DNA of 64,000 nt, taken from the IMG/VR virus record IMGVR_UViG_3300044697_000029, positions 1 to 64,000 of that record, one strand, 5' to 3'. This document shows positions 31,902-40,293 of the stretch, piece after piece; the stretch's first letter is position 1, and every line of letters begins with the position of its first letter. The position numbers and the translations under genes are program-made. This DNA is from a virus. Under the pieces are notes generated by a model that was given only the letters and a program-made list of their open reading frames with translations, did not search any database and had not been told where the DNA came from.

Positions 31902-32387
31902 TTGTGGCACAAACTCGTTGTGGGATGGGGTATTGACAATGACGACGCGGCAACGAAAGAGTTTCCACAGGAAACGTCTTGGCAGCTCCGCCCAATGCCA
32001 CGTGCCGCAGAAGTCACCCTGACCGGCCGACAGGTTGTCCTACTCAAGGTCATCGACCGTGGGGTGCAATTGTCGCTCGCAATCGTGAAGGCGCTCACCG
32101 TGCTAGGGCTTGGATACCTCGCTAAAGAGGCGGTCTTGGGCTTGGCTGGACATAACACGAGCATCTTGATGAGTTTCTTGACGAGCACCGGAAGCGGGGG
32201 GACCGCGGTAGCCGGAGTTGGAGTAGGGGGTCTTGGCGCTGGCTACGGGGTGTGGCAGCGGCGGCTGCACCGTCGCTCCATAAGGCACTTTGGCCCGCGC
32301 TTGGCCAAGTACGAAAGTATGCTCGATCCGAACCGAACTTCGAGTGGCCTGACCGAATTCGGCCAAACGAATCCGGACCAAGAGTAG
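31902..32387 (+). CDS. Membrane protein, accessory cassette gene 1
   Basis: The start is the TTG at 31902, 7 bases after AGGAG. The product has about 161 aa, with two hydrophobic spans (LSLAIVKALTVLGLGYLA and GGTAVAGVGVGGLGAG) between a cytoplasmic-looking N-terminus and a basic C-terminus (QRRLHRRSIRHFGPR). No enzymatic motif. With the next gene it forms a cassette under its own AT-rich promoter. Superinfection exclusion or defence is a reasonable guess, not shown. Confidence 0.5.
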   Translation: MWHKLVVGWGIDNDDAATKEFPQETSWQLRPMPRAAEVTLTGRQVVLLKVIDRGVQLSLAIVKALTVLGLGYLAKEAVLGLAGHNTSILMSFLTSTGSGGTAVAGVGVGGLGAGYGVWQRRLHRRSIRHFGPRLAKYESMLDPNRTSSGLTEFGQTNPDQE

Positions 32388-32397
32388 GAGTATTGTG

Positions 32398-32973
32398 ATG
32401 GAACAGGCAGGCGGCGCCGTGTTTATGGTCCTGGTGATCGTATTCGTGGTCTGGTTTTATGGTCCTTGGCAATCGCTGTGCGTTGATTGGGGTCGCGAAC
32501 GCATGTTCGAGGCTCGTAATGCCATCTTTGATATGGCTGCGGACGGTCGCCTTAGTTTTGGTTCGCCAGAGTACCGCGAAATCCGACGAAAGATCGAAAG
32601 CAGCATCGCATTTGCCCACCGTATCTCGTGGCCATCGTTAGTGCTTCTGTATCTCGGCGTTCGTAGGTTTGAGATCAAGAAGCCACGCTCTATAGTTGAT
32701 CTCCTGGCAGCGATTCCTGATGACGGAGTTCGCCGAGAGGTGCAGCAGCACACTGATGCAGTCACCTGGACGATCGTGCGCATGATCGTATTCCGGTCCA
32801 CGATATTCCTCGCAATTTATATGATGACGTGGGTGCTTTGGAAGTGTGGTGCGCCGGTCTATTGGTGGTGCAAGGGGCGCGCACAGGAGATAGCTGAGGC
32901 AATCCAGGACGATGCACTGGCAGTGGATGACGGCGCCGCCGTCCTACGAAGGCGTTATCATCTGTCGGTCTAG
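32398..32973 (+). CDS. Membrane protein, accessory cassette gene 2
   Basis: This codes for 191 aa and starts after AGGAG. An N-terminal anchor (VFMVLVIVFVVWFYG) is followed by a helical domain, then a second span (RSTIFLAIYMMTWVLW). The last residues (VLRRRYHLSV) share their stop with that of the convergent transposase gene. The base composition is lower in GC than that of its neighbours. No family recognised. Confidence 0.5.
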   Translation: MEQAGGAVFMVLVIVFVVWFYGPWQSLCVDWGRERMFEARNAIFDMAADGRLSFGSPEYREIRRKIESSIAFAHRISWPSLVLLYLGVRRFEIKKPRSIVDLLAAIPDDGVRREVQQHTDAVTWTIVRMIVFRSTIFLAIYMMTWVLWKCGAPVYWWCKGRAQEIAEAIQDDALAVDDGAAVLRRRYHLSV

Positions 32974-33953
32974 CCGCACTGCGCCCGCTGCCAGTACCCG
33001 CACCAGTCCACCGAGGTAGGCGCCCGCATGGCCAGCCCGGACACGGCGATGACCTGGTGCCCGTTGTCCACCCGCCGATGATCCTCGCGCCAAGCCGACT
33101 CCTGCGCATACCGAACCAAGTAGGGGCCGGCGACGTGGTGATGATGGCCGATTTCGCCCCGGCGCGTGCGGGAGAAGAAGGACTCTGCGCCGTTGGTGTA
33201 CACGCCGGCGCCCGTGCTGTACAACTGCTCATGGTTGATCCGGTGCACGTCGTAGCGGGCGTGTAGATCGTTCCATGACCCGGCTTCGTCGGCCATCAGC
33301 CGGGTGCCCTTGGCGACGCTGCGGCTGATCCAGCCCAGCGCAGCCGACTCGGACTTGAACACGGCCGGCAGCGTGGAACCGCCGCGCTCGCGGACCACCA
33401 CAACCACCTTGCGCTTGCCGTTCTGGTTCTTGCCGAGCCGGCGGTCCCGGCGGTTCTCCTTGTGGTTCGCTGGCTTGATGTAGCCGCCGAAGTACGCGCC
33501 GTCAGTCTCGACCGTCTCGCCCTCGCCCCCCAGCTTCATCCCCTTCAACTCGGACGCCATCGCCTCGCGGATTTTGTGCGCCAGAACGAAGCTGGTCATG
33601 TAGGCCACGCCGAGATCGCGGGACAGCGCCAGTGCGGACTTGCCCTTGACCTCGTTGATGAAGATGGCGATCGCCGCGAGGTAGGCGCGCAGCGGCAGCT
33701 TGTGGAACGCGAACAACGTGCCGGACGTGATGGAGAAATCCTTGCGGCACGCCTTGCATCGCCACCGGGCCGAAGCGCCCTTGCGGCAGTCATAGATGGT
33801 CTCGCAGCCGCAGTGCGGGCAGACCGGCTTTCCCTTCGTGGCAGCCCAGCGAACCGACATGAAGGCCGACTCGGCTTCCTCATCCGTCATCCGCATGACA
33901 GCCGCCAGAGAAAGGGTCTTGGCGCGGGAGGAAAGGAGGAAGTGCTGGGGCAT
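32970..33953 (-). mobile_element. IS1595-type (ISXO2-like) transposase gene without visible IS ends
   Basis: This codes for 327 aa. A zinc ribbon (PVCPHCGCE with WRCKACRKDF) is followed by FSITSGTLFAFHKLPLRAYL. The DDE-type core has VETDGAYFGGYIKP, RLMADEAGSWND, and TNGAESFFSRTRRGE with AWREDHRR. All motifs of IS1595-family transposases are intact. Its stop overlaps the stop of the convergent membrane gene by 4 bases, so there is no room for a terminal repeat at that end, and none was seen at the other. It may be a captured transposase rather than a complete IS. Confidence 0.75.
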
Positions 33954-33956
33954 TGG

Positions 33957-33990
33957 GATCGTATCCGCTTTGAACAAAGCGAATATGATC
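33957..33990. promoter_or_regulatory. Large inverted repeat before the transposase start
   Basis: GATCGTATCCGCTTTG (33957-33972) and CAAAGCGAATATGATC (33975-33990) form 16-bp arms with two mismatches and a 2-base centre, 3 bases upstream of the transposase ATG. A similar short palindrome, GATCGTATATGATC, lies at 34019-34032. Repression of the transposase by the divergent DUF6471 product is the simplest reading. Confidence 0.6.
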
Positions 33991-34003
33991 TGATCCGAGC
34001 GAC

Positions 34004-34031
34004 TTGTCAATCAGAAAAGATCGTATATGAT
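34004..34031 (+). promoter_or_regulatory. Promoter of the DUF6471 gene
   Basis: TTGTCA (34004-34009), 16 bases, TATGAT (34026-34031), close to consensus. The -10 overlaps the small palindrome at 34019-34032, so autoregulation is likely. Confidence 0.65.
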
Positions 34032-34063
34032 CGGTTCCAGTCGATTTTGCTCGGGAGAAAGCG

Positions 34064-34306
34064 ATGCCCCTATCAGCCAAGGAACAGGAATGGGCGGACA
34101 AGGCTCGGCGCTTCCTCAAGGCGGAGTTGAAGCGGGCGGATGTGACCTATGCCGAGCTTGCCCGGCGGTTGAATGAGCATGGGCTGGAAGGGGAGACCGA
34201 GGCGTCGGTCAACAGCAAACTGGTCCGTGGCACGTTCTCTCTGACATGGTTCCTGGTCGTGCTGACCGTGCTAGGGATCGCGGCAGTGACACTCGCGGAC
34301 CTCTAG
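34064..34306 (+). CDS. DUF6471 HTH-like regulator
   Basis: This codes for 80 aa. EWADKARRFLKAELKRADVT, then YAELARRLNEHGLEGETEAS with VNSKLVRGTFSLTWFL, matches DUF6471, a small helix-turn-helix family. It is divergent from the transposase, with palindromes between the two genes. It probably represses the transposase and itself. Its stop overlaps the stop of the convergent membrane protein gene. Confidence 0.7.
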   Translation: MPLSAKEQEWADKARRFLKAELKRADVTYAELARRLNEHGLEGETEASVNSKLVRGTFSLTWFLVVLTVLGIAAVTLADL

Positions 34307-34908
34307 TCCAGCCTATTGAGGCCCGGCGGCAGGGTGTCCTTGATCCAAAATGTCCAACTGCGCCCAGCCTTGTCATCCAAATGAAGCCGCACGGGGTTTG
34401 AGTTCCCCAGGACTTCGACCACGCGCATGAGCGAGGGATCATCCCTGCCGCTGACGACAATACCATCACCAATCAAGTTGGCTTCATCAATGGGTTGAAC
34501 GTCTGCCCAGCCAGCATTTCGAAATGCAGCCTCAAGGTCATTCGCATATTTGCAGGATTCTGCTCTACCGATCTGCACAGTAATACGAATAGGTCGCGGC
34601 GGCCGATCGGCGGTTTCTCGGACCCCCTCAAGGAAGGTCTTCACGGAGTCAAAATCCATTTTCATGGAGCATGCGCCCGCCACCGCAGATTCGTTTGGCG
34701 AGGATTGAAGTGCGTAACAGCAGTAAGCCGCAGCAAGCACCGCGACGCCAGTCGGCAACCACCGGAAGGCCGGTTTGCGGAATCCGGGCTGCGGCTCATG
34801 CATGCCGGCGCGCTCCGACCGCTCCTTGAACCACTTGTCCAAGTCTGTGAGCGCGCTGATGATGGTCGCCGTGGCCGCGATATAGGTGGCGATCTCGGGT
34901 CCACTCAT
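34303..34908 (-). CDS. Single-span membrane protein with extracytoplasmic domain
   Basis: This codes for 201 aa. The N-terminal helix (IATYIAATATIISALTDLDK) is followed by a charged stretch, a membrane span (PTGVAVLAAAYCCYAL) and a C-terminal alpha/beta domain (ITVQIGRAESCKYANDLEAA, then RVVEVLGNSNPVRLHLDDKA). No family recognised. Accessory region, unknown role. Confidence 0.5.
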   Translation of the reverse strand: MSGPEIATYIAATATIISALTDLDKWFKERSERAGMHEPQPGFRKPAFRWLPTGVAVLAAAYCCYALQSSPNESAVAGACSMKMDFDSVKTFLEGVRETADRPPRPIRITVQIGRAESCKYANDLEAAFRNAGWADVQPIDEANLIGDGIVVSGRDDPSLMRVVEVLGNSNPVRLHLDDKAGRSWTFWIKDTLPPGLNRLD

Positions 34909-34984
34909 TCGCCCACCCTACCCGGACTCCGAAACGCCCGGATAGTGTCTGCACCGCCCGTCTCTCTGTTTGCTGGGCCACCTT

Positions 34985-35362
34985 TCACCTACCGGCCGAG
35001 GTAGGTGGGGTTTGTTCGCTCCCCGTTCTTGTGGTGGTTGCTTGATAATACCGGGAAGGAGATAAAAGGCTCAGCGCGCGGATTTTTTTGACGACTTGGA
35101 CCCGCGTAACGGGCGCCCCGGCGAGTTCGTTGATAGGCGCCACCATCGCTTTTGGCTTCACGCCACCCTGGCGGAGTTCCCGTAGAAGCCGCTTCCGCTC
35201 GGGCGTCCATCGCGCGCCTTCCGCCAGCGCCGATGGGGGGTCATTCTTTGGCGCCCCCCTCACGAAATCGAGTGCCTCCGCCGCCTTTGAGACATCCCAA
35301 CCGACGCCCGAGAGCACCAGAAGCCGCAGCCGTTCATCGTTGGTCAACTCAATACCGTCCAT
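34985..35362 (-). CDS. 125-aa HTH-like hypothetical protein
   Basis: ATG 35362 follows GGAAAGGAAA. LRLLVLSGVGWDVSKAAEAL and RKRLLRELRQGGVKPKAMVA look like two helix-turn-helix repeats of resolvase type. A small DNA-binding protein is likely. Confidence 0.5.
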   Translation of the reverse strand: MDGIELTNDERLRLLVLSGVGWDVSKAAEALDFVRGAPKNDPPSALAEGARWTPERKRLLRELRQGGVKPKAMVAPINELAGAPVTRVQVVKKIRALSLLSPSRYYQATTTRTGSEQTPPTSAGR

Positions 35363-35398
35363 TTGCGTGTTTTCCTTTCCGGGGGTTGTCACTTCGCC

Positions 35399-35815
35399 TC
35401 ACTGTCCGCCCTGAGCTAACCCCAAATACTCCGCCGCCGCATGCAGCCGCCTGTCCAGTTCCAGCATCGCCGCGTCGATCTCGCCAGCGTGTCGTTGGGC
35501 CTCGGGGTCGTCCCGCATGGAGTGCAGCCGCTTCTGCGCTGCGAGGGCGTCGCGCATGACCGCGTGCCAAGAATCGTCCGCGCCTGGCGCTACGGGGACG
35601 GGCATCGGGCGCGCCTTTGGTGCTGCGTTCCTGGACATCTGCGACACACAAGCGGGGCACGGTCGGATGTAGGGATCGTATCCGGCGTCGCGACAAATGT
35701 GGTCCATCGATCCACCCTCCGCCCGCGCAGCGCGCGCCTTCGCTTCGTCGCCGGGGGCTTCGGACCTGACCTCCCATCCGTTGCCGCGGTCCATTTCGAT
35801 GCGAATGTGTGCCAT
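35399..35815 (-). CDS. 138-aa hypothetical protein
   Basis: It starts MAHIRIEMDRGNGWEVRSEA, has a Cys motif in the middle (DHICRDAGYDPYIRPCPACV) that may bind zinc, and ends in a helix (AMLELDRRLHAAAEYLGL). No family recognised. Confidence 0.5.
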   Translation of the reverse strand: MAHIRIEMDRGNGWEVRSEAPGDEAKARAARAEGGSMDHICRDAGYDPYIRPCPACVSQMSRNAAPKARPMPVPVAPGADDSWHAVMRDALAAQKRLHSMRDDPEAQRHAGEIDAAMLELDRRLHAAAEYLGLAQGGQ

Positions 35816-35845
35816 CTGTCGGTCTCCGTATAGGCGGCGCGGCTT

Positions 35846-36031
35846 CTAACGCTGCCACCCTGAATATGATGAAAGCTGGTGCCACTTCAGTTGGCCCGCG
35901 TCGTCCAGGCTAGAAAAAAGCCGCAGATTTTCCGAAACCGGATTAGTCCTGAGCGCGGCGATAATCGCATCTACCGTCTGCGCTCGAATATCATCCGGAC
36001 CGCCAACAACGAAAATGCAAACCTTGTCCAT
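35846..36031 (-). CDS. 61-aa hypothetical protein
   Basis: The beta-alpha-beta pattern (MDKVCIFVVGGPDDIRAQTV, DAIIAALRTN, RLFSSL) is ordered and protein-like. No family recognised. Confidence 0.5.
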   Translation of the reverse strand: MDKVCIFVVGGPDDIRAQTVDAIIAALRTNPVSENLRLFSSLDDAGQLKWHQLSSYSGWQR

Positions 36032-36040
36032 GTCGGGTCC

Positions 36041-36307
36041 TCACGCCGCCACGCATGAAAGAGCACCCTTGCCGTGGTTCTTGCCCCCGCACGAGCATTC
36101 GCACTGCATCGTGCGGCCAGTGGCATACATGCAGCGAGCATCGCACTTGTGGAGGCTGGGGTTGCTCTTGCGCTCGATGATTCGCGTCACACGGACCCAT
36201 CCTCCTTCGATATAAATGCGCGGCATTTTCTGATGACCCTGATCCCAGTCGCAGCGATCAATGCTCGTTGCTACGTCGCCGTTCGGTAGGTCTGCCAAGT
36301 AGAGCAT
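36041..36307 (-). CDS. Cys-rich 88-aa hypothetical protein
   Basis: The start is ATG 36307. Six Cys are clustered in the C-terminal half (KCDARC, QCECSCGG), giving a probable zinc site. IYIEGGWVRVTRIIERKSNP precedes it. Small early-type phage protein, function unknown. Confidence 0.5.
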   Translation of the reverse strand: MLYLADLPNGDVATSIDRCDWDQGHQKMPRIYIEGGWVRVTRIIERKSNPSLHKCDARCMYATGRTMQCECSCGGKNHGKGALSCVAA

Positions 36308-36359
36308 TTTCGCCACTCGCCCTCTCCTTCTCCGGCCGTCCATCGGCCGTGTGGTGTGC

Positions 36360-36680
36360 TTATCGGCCGGTCTCGGCCTCGACTTCGATCGACAAATCGT
36401 CGCCGCCCCATCCTGTGTAGCCGTACGGGAGATCATCGGCGGCGGAGGCGGCGGCGATCCCGATCGCGTCGCGAGTGATGGCGTCAAAGCGGCGCTGCGT
36501 CGCTGGGTTGAGATCGCCATTGGCGTCGGTCGAGAGGTCCAAGTCGAAGGGCAGTTCGCCCATCAACGCGGCGGCGGTGTCCATCGCGAGGTCGGCTACT
36601 GCCGGCCATTTCTCGCGCCACTCCTGGCACTGATTCAGGCGCAGTTGCCCGATGACTCGCGTGCCGTAGGACTGATCCAT
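36360..36680 (-). CDS. 106-aa hypothetical protein
   Basis: QCQEWREKWPAVADLAMDTA and LMGELPFDLDLSTDANG are well-ordered segments; the tail ends SIEVEAETGR. No family recognised. Confidence 0.45.
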   Translation of the reverse strand: MDQSYGTRVIGQLRLNQCQEWREKWPAVADLAMDTAAALMGELPFDLDLSTDANGDLNPATQRRFDAITRDAIGIAAASAADDLPYGYTGWGGDDLSIEVEAETGR

Positions 36681-36683
36681 CGG

Positions 36684-36893
36684 TCAGCCCTCCCCGCGTG
36701 CATGGCGATCCCGCGCGGTCTCGCCCGCCGCATGACGGCCGGCGAAGCGGAAAATGCGGTCAATCTCCTCGCGCTGACCCGGGCGATCCGCGATCAACTT
36801 GTCTGCGGCGGCGAGCCGCTCAGCCATCGTTGATCCAGGAACCGTGCCCCGAACCGTCGCCATCAGGAATTCGTACCGTCTGTATTCCATCAT
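36684..36893 (-). CDS. 69-aa hypothetical protein
   Basis: ATG 36893 is chosen because AGGAG lies 6 bases upstream (an in-frame ATG follows directly); a start at 36920 overlapping the upstream stop is the alternative. The product is helical and basic (AERLAAADKLIADRPGQREE). No family recognised. Confidence 0.45.
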   Translation of the reverse strand: MMEYRRYEFLMATVRGTVPGSTMAERLAAADKLIADRPGQREEIDRIFRFAGRHAAGETARDRHARGEG

Positions 36894-36916
36894 CCGTCTC
36901 CTTTGGTGTGCGTGGC

Positions 36917-37333
36917 TCATTCCGCCTCAATCAGCGCTACCTGACCATACCGGCGGAAGAAATCCTCCGCGAACGCCTCGGCGTCTTCGAGGCAGTCGAA
37001 GCGTCCGAGCGACGCGCTGCCCCAACACACCCAATATCCGCTACGAGCGCGACCGGCGCGCCGGAAAAGCCACGGGGCTGCTGCATTTGTTTCATTTGCG
37101 GGAGCCATTTGAATCAAGAAGTGCGTTATTTTTCCATCCACCGAATACGCCCAAGAGTCGGGACCGTACTTGAAGAAAGCGGCATCTTCTCCCGCCGATC
37201 TGTGGGCCACGTCAAATGCCTCAACCCCATAGTATTGGCCGACAAAGCGGCACAGAATTTCTTCATCGGCGCGCGAAAACAGCCGATAAAGAGTGTCGTG
37301 CCGCTGCTTAGTGCGTCCTGGATGATTGACCAT
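36917..37333 (-). CDS. 138-aa hypothetical protein
   Basis: The start is at ATG 37333 (MVNHPGRTKQRHDTLYRLFS). The body contains FVGQYYGVEAFDVAHRSAGE and ends FAEDFFRRYGQVALIEAE. A strong leftward promoter lies 64 bases upstream. No family recognised. Confidence 0.5.
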   Translation of the reverse strand: MVNHPGRTKQRHDTLYRLFSRADEEILCRFVGQYYGVEAFDVAHRSAGEDAAFFKYGPDSWAYSVDGKITHFLIQMAPANETNAAAPWLFRRAGRARSGYWVCWGSASLGRFDCLEDAEAFAEDFFRRYGQVALIEAE

Positions 37334-37396
37334 CGGTGGTCTCCCTGCCCTGAGTTTCCGTGGGCCTCGGTCTGGCCGTCCATCGGCCATAGGGGG

Positions 37397-37424
37397 ATCA
37401 TACCCATTTCCGGACCCTTTGCAA
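37397..37424 (-). promoter_or_regulatory. Leftward promoter
   Basis: On the minus strand TTGCAA (37424-37419), 16 bases, TATGAT (37402-37397). It drives the leftward genes from 37333. Confidence 0.6.
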
Positions 37425-37474
37425 GAACTATTTCGGTATTGCCGTCCGATTTCCGTTCGTTGTAGGGTGCGTCC

Positions 37475-37834
37475 ATGATTCGGGACCCGGAAGAGCATCG
37501 CCGCCGCAGCATCGCCGGGAGTGAGCGCGCCCGCGCGGCTGGCCGGCCACCTGGCAGGCCGATGAAGCCGATCAACCCCGAGGCGGTGGCGATGCTTGCC
37601 GCCGGCGTGGGCGTGGTGCGGGTCGCCAAGGCCCTGCACATTTCCAAGGATGCCATACGGCGCGCGCGCGATGCTCAGCCACCCGGTCAGATCGTGGACG
37701 CGAGCGATCTGGCAGACAGCATCGTCTCGTCGCCTGCACGAGCGCCCAAGCCCGCGCGCTGGACCGAGGGACCGCGCTGTCCGAAGTGCAGCAGCCTCCT
37801 GCGGCTCGGCAAATGTGGCCTGGGGTGCAGATAA
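37475..37834 (+). CDS. HTH-resolvase-like protein with C-terminal zinc ribbon
   Basis: This codes for 119 aa. GRPPGRPMKPINPEAVAMLA with VGVVRVAKALHISKDAIRRA matches the Hin-type recombinase DNA-binding domain without a catalytic domain. RCPKCSSLLRLGKCGLGC is a C-terminal zinc ribbon. It is divergent from the leftward promoter and may regulate it. Confidence 0.6.
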   Translation: MIRDPEEHRRRSIAGSERARAAGRPPGRPMKPINPEAVAMLAAGVGVVRVAKALHISKDAIRRARDAQPPGQIVDASDLADSIVSSPARAPKPARWTEGPRCPKCSSLLRLGKCGLGCR

Positions 37835-37875
37835 TCGCCATGCGCGATGGGCAAGCGCAGCCGAGGGGAGTGCGG

Positions 37876-38089
37876 ATGATGGACGCGGCGAAGCGCGAGC
37901 GCGCGGACGAACGGAAGATCGGCATACCGTTGTGCATGGCGTTCAGTTTTTGCGGGGGCCTTCACTGGCGCGGCAGGAATGCTCACGCTCGCGTGGCTTC
38001 ATCCCGACCTGCTCAATTACCCGTGGCCAGTCCCGTGCTTTATCCTTGGATGCGCGTCCATGTGGTGGCGGCTGTCCTGGATGCTTTGA
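37876..38089 (+). pseudogene. Small membrane protein gene broken by a one-base indel
   Basis: ATG 37876 (after AGGGGAG) opens MMDAAKRERADERKIGIPLC. In the run TTTTT near 37951 the coding frame shifts. Removing one T would continue as FAGAFTGAAGMLTLAWLHPD to a membrane helix and the TGA at 38087. As written the protein is split. It is either a real frameshift mutation or a homopolymer error. Confidence 0.45.
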
Positions 38090-38434
38090 TCAAGGCCGCG
38101 ATCCGCGGCGTGCCCGGCGTCACCCCGAAGCGGCCATGCCGCCGAAAGCGAGACAGGCCACCACGCTTCCGATTCCCTCTTGCCTGTCATGACAACGCTG
38201 TGGCATTTTCGCCACACCAATCCACGTCGCGCGCGCGGGGGGTATCCGGCGGGAGTTGTAGCCATCACCTGGGCGCTTGACGGCGCCCCTTGACGGGTGG
38301 CAGTCTCCCGGTACGGTACGGTCCGGACGGTTGGTCAGTGCGCGCGCGGGCGCGGATATCTGCATAACGCGCGCGCGGGGGAAGAGTTTCGACCCCAATG
38401 ATGCTCTAGGAAACTTTGGGCTATGTGCCAAGGA
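38090..38434. other. Gene-free accessory stretch
   Basis: No convincing gene on either strand. A possible rightward promoter (TTGACG near 38298, TACGGT 16 bases on) and runs of alternating CG near 38340-38385 are visible. Nothing else is recognised. Confidence 0.4.
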
Positions 38435-39112
38435 TCACGTGTCATCGAAGTTGCTGACGACGAACCACGCCAACTTGGCGAGATCGCGGAGCGCGGGCAG
38501 CACTGGCCCGCGGAGCGCGGTATCACTCTCGCTGAACGCTATGTTGTGGGTGATCTGAAAATCGCACTCCGTCGCGTTGATGTTGGTCCACGCTACTACG
38601 GCGCCATCCTTGAAGCCGGGCCATTGAGCGGGAAATTCCAGCCCCTGAGCGCGGGCGGCTGCGGAAACAGAGACCATTGCCAACGCCGAATCCACCTTAA
38701 TCAGACGCATGTGTTTTCGTGTAATGTCGAGGTGGTGCAGGGCGAACAGTTGGTCATCCCCTCCACGATAAGGCCGCAGTCTTTCCAGGCCGATCCTCTC
38801 ACTCTCTCGGAGCCACTTTTTGCGTTTCGCCGCGTTCAGCGGGTCGATGAAATCCTGGAGGGAGGCATAAAGGGGAAAGTGACAGTCGGCGTTTGGTTGT
38901 ACGCCGTTCCTTGTCGCCAGTGCCGACGCAAGCAAATCGAGGCTGCTGCGGAGGCTGCCGATGATAGCGCCAACGCCGGCATTGATGAGATTGGGAATTT
39001 TCCAGTCCACCCGGAGCTTGATGAGTTTCTTCCCCATCTCCGGGTGGTCCTCAGCGATGAAGGAATAAGGGTGACGGTCGGTCCAGCCTTCGATCTGCTT
39101 TTGCAACACTGG
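38435..39112 (-). CDS. Helical hypothetical protein, start uncertain
   Basis: About 225 aa. A helical part (INAGVGAIIGSLRSSLDLLA) is followed by RGGDDQLFALHHLDITRKHM and a C-terminal TRP-like region. The frame stays open about 14 codons upstream of GTG 39112 (ANAAIDWAASYLPV) without an ATG, so the true N-terminus may be lost. No family recognised with certainty. Confidence 0.5.
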   Translation of the reverse strand, partial: PVLQKQIEGWTDRHPYSFIAEDHPEMGKKLIKLRVDWKIPNLINAGVGAIIGSLRSSLDLLASALATRNGVQPNADCHFPLYASLQDFIDPLNAAKRKKWLRESERIGLERLRPYRGGDDQLFALHHLDITRKHMRLIKVDSALAMVSVSAAARAQGLEFPAQWPGFKDGAVVAWTNINATECDFQITHNIAFSESDTALRGPVLPALRDLAKLAWFVVSNFDDT

Positions 39113-39184
39113 GAGATAGGATGCGGCCCAGTCGATGGCCGCATTGGCGTCTAGCTAGGTCATCTCGCATGGGAGCAAAGCGCC

Positions 39185-39442
39185 TTACGTTTCAGACTCA
39201 GGACGGAAAGAAACACTGGGTTGCCCTGCGGCGCTACTATGTGCCTGAAGGCGTTGTATTTGTTCCGGCTGAAAATCCGTGTGAGTCCCGCACCGATCAC
39301 ATTCCGCTTCCGCTGGCCAAGAGCGGACAATCGGATGCTGCCCCGGCGCTGGCGCGGGACCAAGTGGCAACATCCGCTGGCAATTCGGGCACGTGCCAAC
39401 GAAATACCATTCCCCCGGCACGATGACGGGAATTACTGGCAT
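39185..39442 (-). CDS. Zinc-ribbon hypothetical protein
   Basis: This codes for 85 aa. GTCPNCQRMLPLG and AECDRCGTHTDF give two clean CxxC knuckles. GEWYFV before the first and a helix after the second are consistent. The plus-strand frame over the same region is less convincing. Confidence 0.55.
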   Translation of the reverse strand: MPVIPVIVPGEWYFVGTCPNCQRMLPLGPAPAPGQHPIVRSWPAEAECDRCGTHTDFQPEQIQRLQAHSSAAGQPSVSFRPESET

Positions 39443-39628
39443 CCTCTTCGCTCCCTGGTAGGTCTCGACAACCCCACGGTAGCGGAATGGCGGTCGGGAG
39501 TCTCAGGATTCCCGGCCGTCCGGCTTTCGTGCTACGGTGGCGCCCAGACGCAGATTCAGCGTGTGGTCGGCGGATCGGTCGCGCCTGTCGCCCCGAAGGG
39601 GAGGACTGAAACTGAGGGGCCTGACTCA

Positions 39629-39862
39629 ATGGCGAGCGGCCAACTGATCTGGGATATGAGCGCCGAAGCCCTCGGCTGGACGCTCGCGGAGCCGGGTGAG
39701 CCGGGCGCCGTGTCAGCCACCAACGGAAAGGGAGAGGTGATCTGGCGCAAGCGGTTGCCGTCCCCACCTTTGGACGGCCTGGCGCGGGATTCGCTGGATG
39801 CATCCTCGCCAGGGCTGCCGGATATCGACTACGCCGCGATCACAAGGGAGCTTAGCCTGTGA
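39629..39862 (+). CDS. 77-aa hypothetical protein
   Basis: ATG 39629 starts MASGQLIWDMSAEALGWTLA. Short strands follow (GEVIWRKRLPSPP). It overlaps the next gene by 4 bases (GTGA). No family recognised. Confidence 0.5.
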   Translation: MASGQLIWDMSAEALGWTLAEPGEPGAVSATNGKGEVIWRKRLPSPPLDGLARDSLDASSPGLPDIDYAAITRELSL

Positions 39863-40092
39863 CGGAAGGAACGCTCCGGCCGCCGGCGCAGCATACTGAC
39901 AAGGCGCTGCACTGGTTAGGCCACCCCACGATGCTCGCCCGCGGGATCGTCGCTGACCAGGAAGTGGCGGCGTGGACGGGAGGCGTATGGAAGCTGCTCG
40001 GAGACGATAGGCTGTTTTCGCCTGATGAACTGGCCAGGGCTGGCTGGCGCTACCTCGGCCCTGCAGAGCGCAAAGGCCGCGGCTCGGTCTAA
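39859..40092 (+). CDS. 77-aa hypothetical protein
   Basis: GTG start overlapping the previous TGA. Contains LARGIVADQEVAAWTGGVWK and DELARAGWRYLGPA. Small single-domain protein, unknown. Confidence 0.5.
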   Translation: MTEGTLRPPAQHTDKALHWLGHPTMLARGIVADQEVAAWTGGVWKLLGDDRLFSPDELARAGWRYLGPAERKGRGSV

Positions 40093-40096
40093 CCCC

Positions 40097-40251
40097 ATGC
40101 TCCCTGTTCCCACCACCCGCACCGATTCCTGGCAGTTCTACGCCGACATGCGTTCCTAGTGGCTGGGCAGGCCGCCCACATGGGTTCGTCGGAAGCCATT
40201 GAAGCACTCGGGCTGGTCGAGCCAGACTGGACGCCGGACCCTGCCGCATGA
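40097..40251 (+). pseudogene. Possible frameshifted small gene
   Basis: ATG 40097 gives MLPVPTTRTDSWQFYADMRS and a stop at 40159. An overlapping frame then continues coding-like sequence (AHMGSSEAIEALGLVEPDWT) to a TGA at 40251. The two parts together would make one protein of about 50 aa, so a small indel may separate them. Weak evidence. Confidence 0.35.
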
Positions 40252-40268
40252 GGTAGCCCAACAGAAAA

Positions 40269-40293
40269 AGCCGCCCGCTGGCAACGGACGGCT
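40269..40293. terminator. Hairpin with A-run (terminator-like)
   Basis: AGCCGCCCG and CGGACGGCT pair over 9 positions with one mismatch around CTGGCAA. AAAAA precedes it, so on the minus strand the stem is followed by TTTTT, the form of an intrinsic terminator for leftward transcripts. On the plus strand the T-run is weak. Confidence 0.5.

Noticed and set aside
39169-39426. Rightward 85-aa open frame
   Set aside because: The opposite strand encodes a clear two-knuckle zinc ribbon over the same bases, which is the better call.
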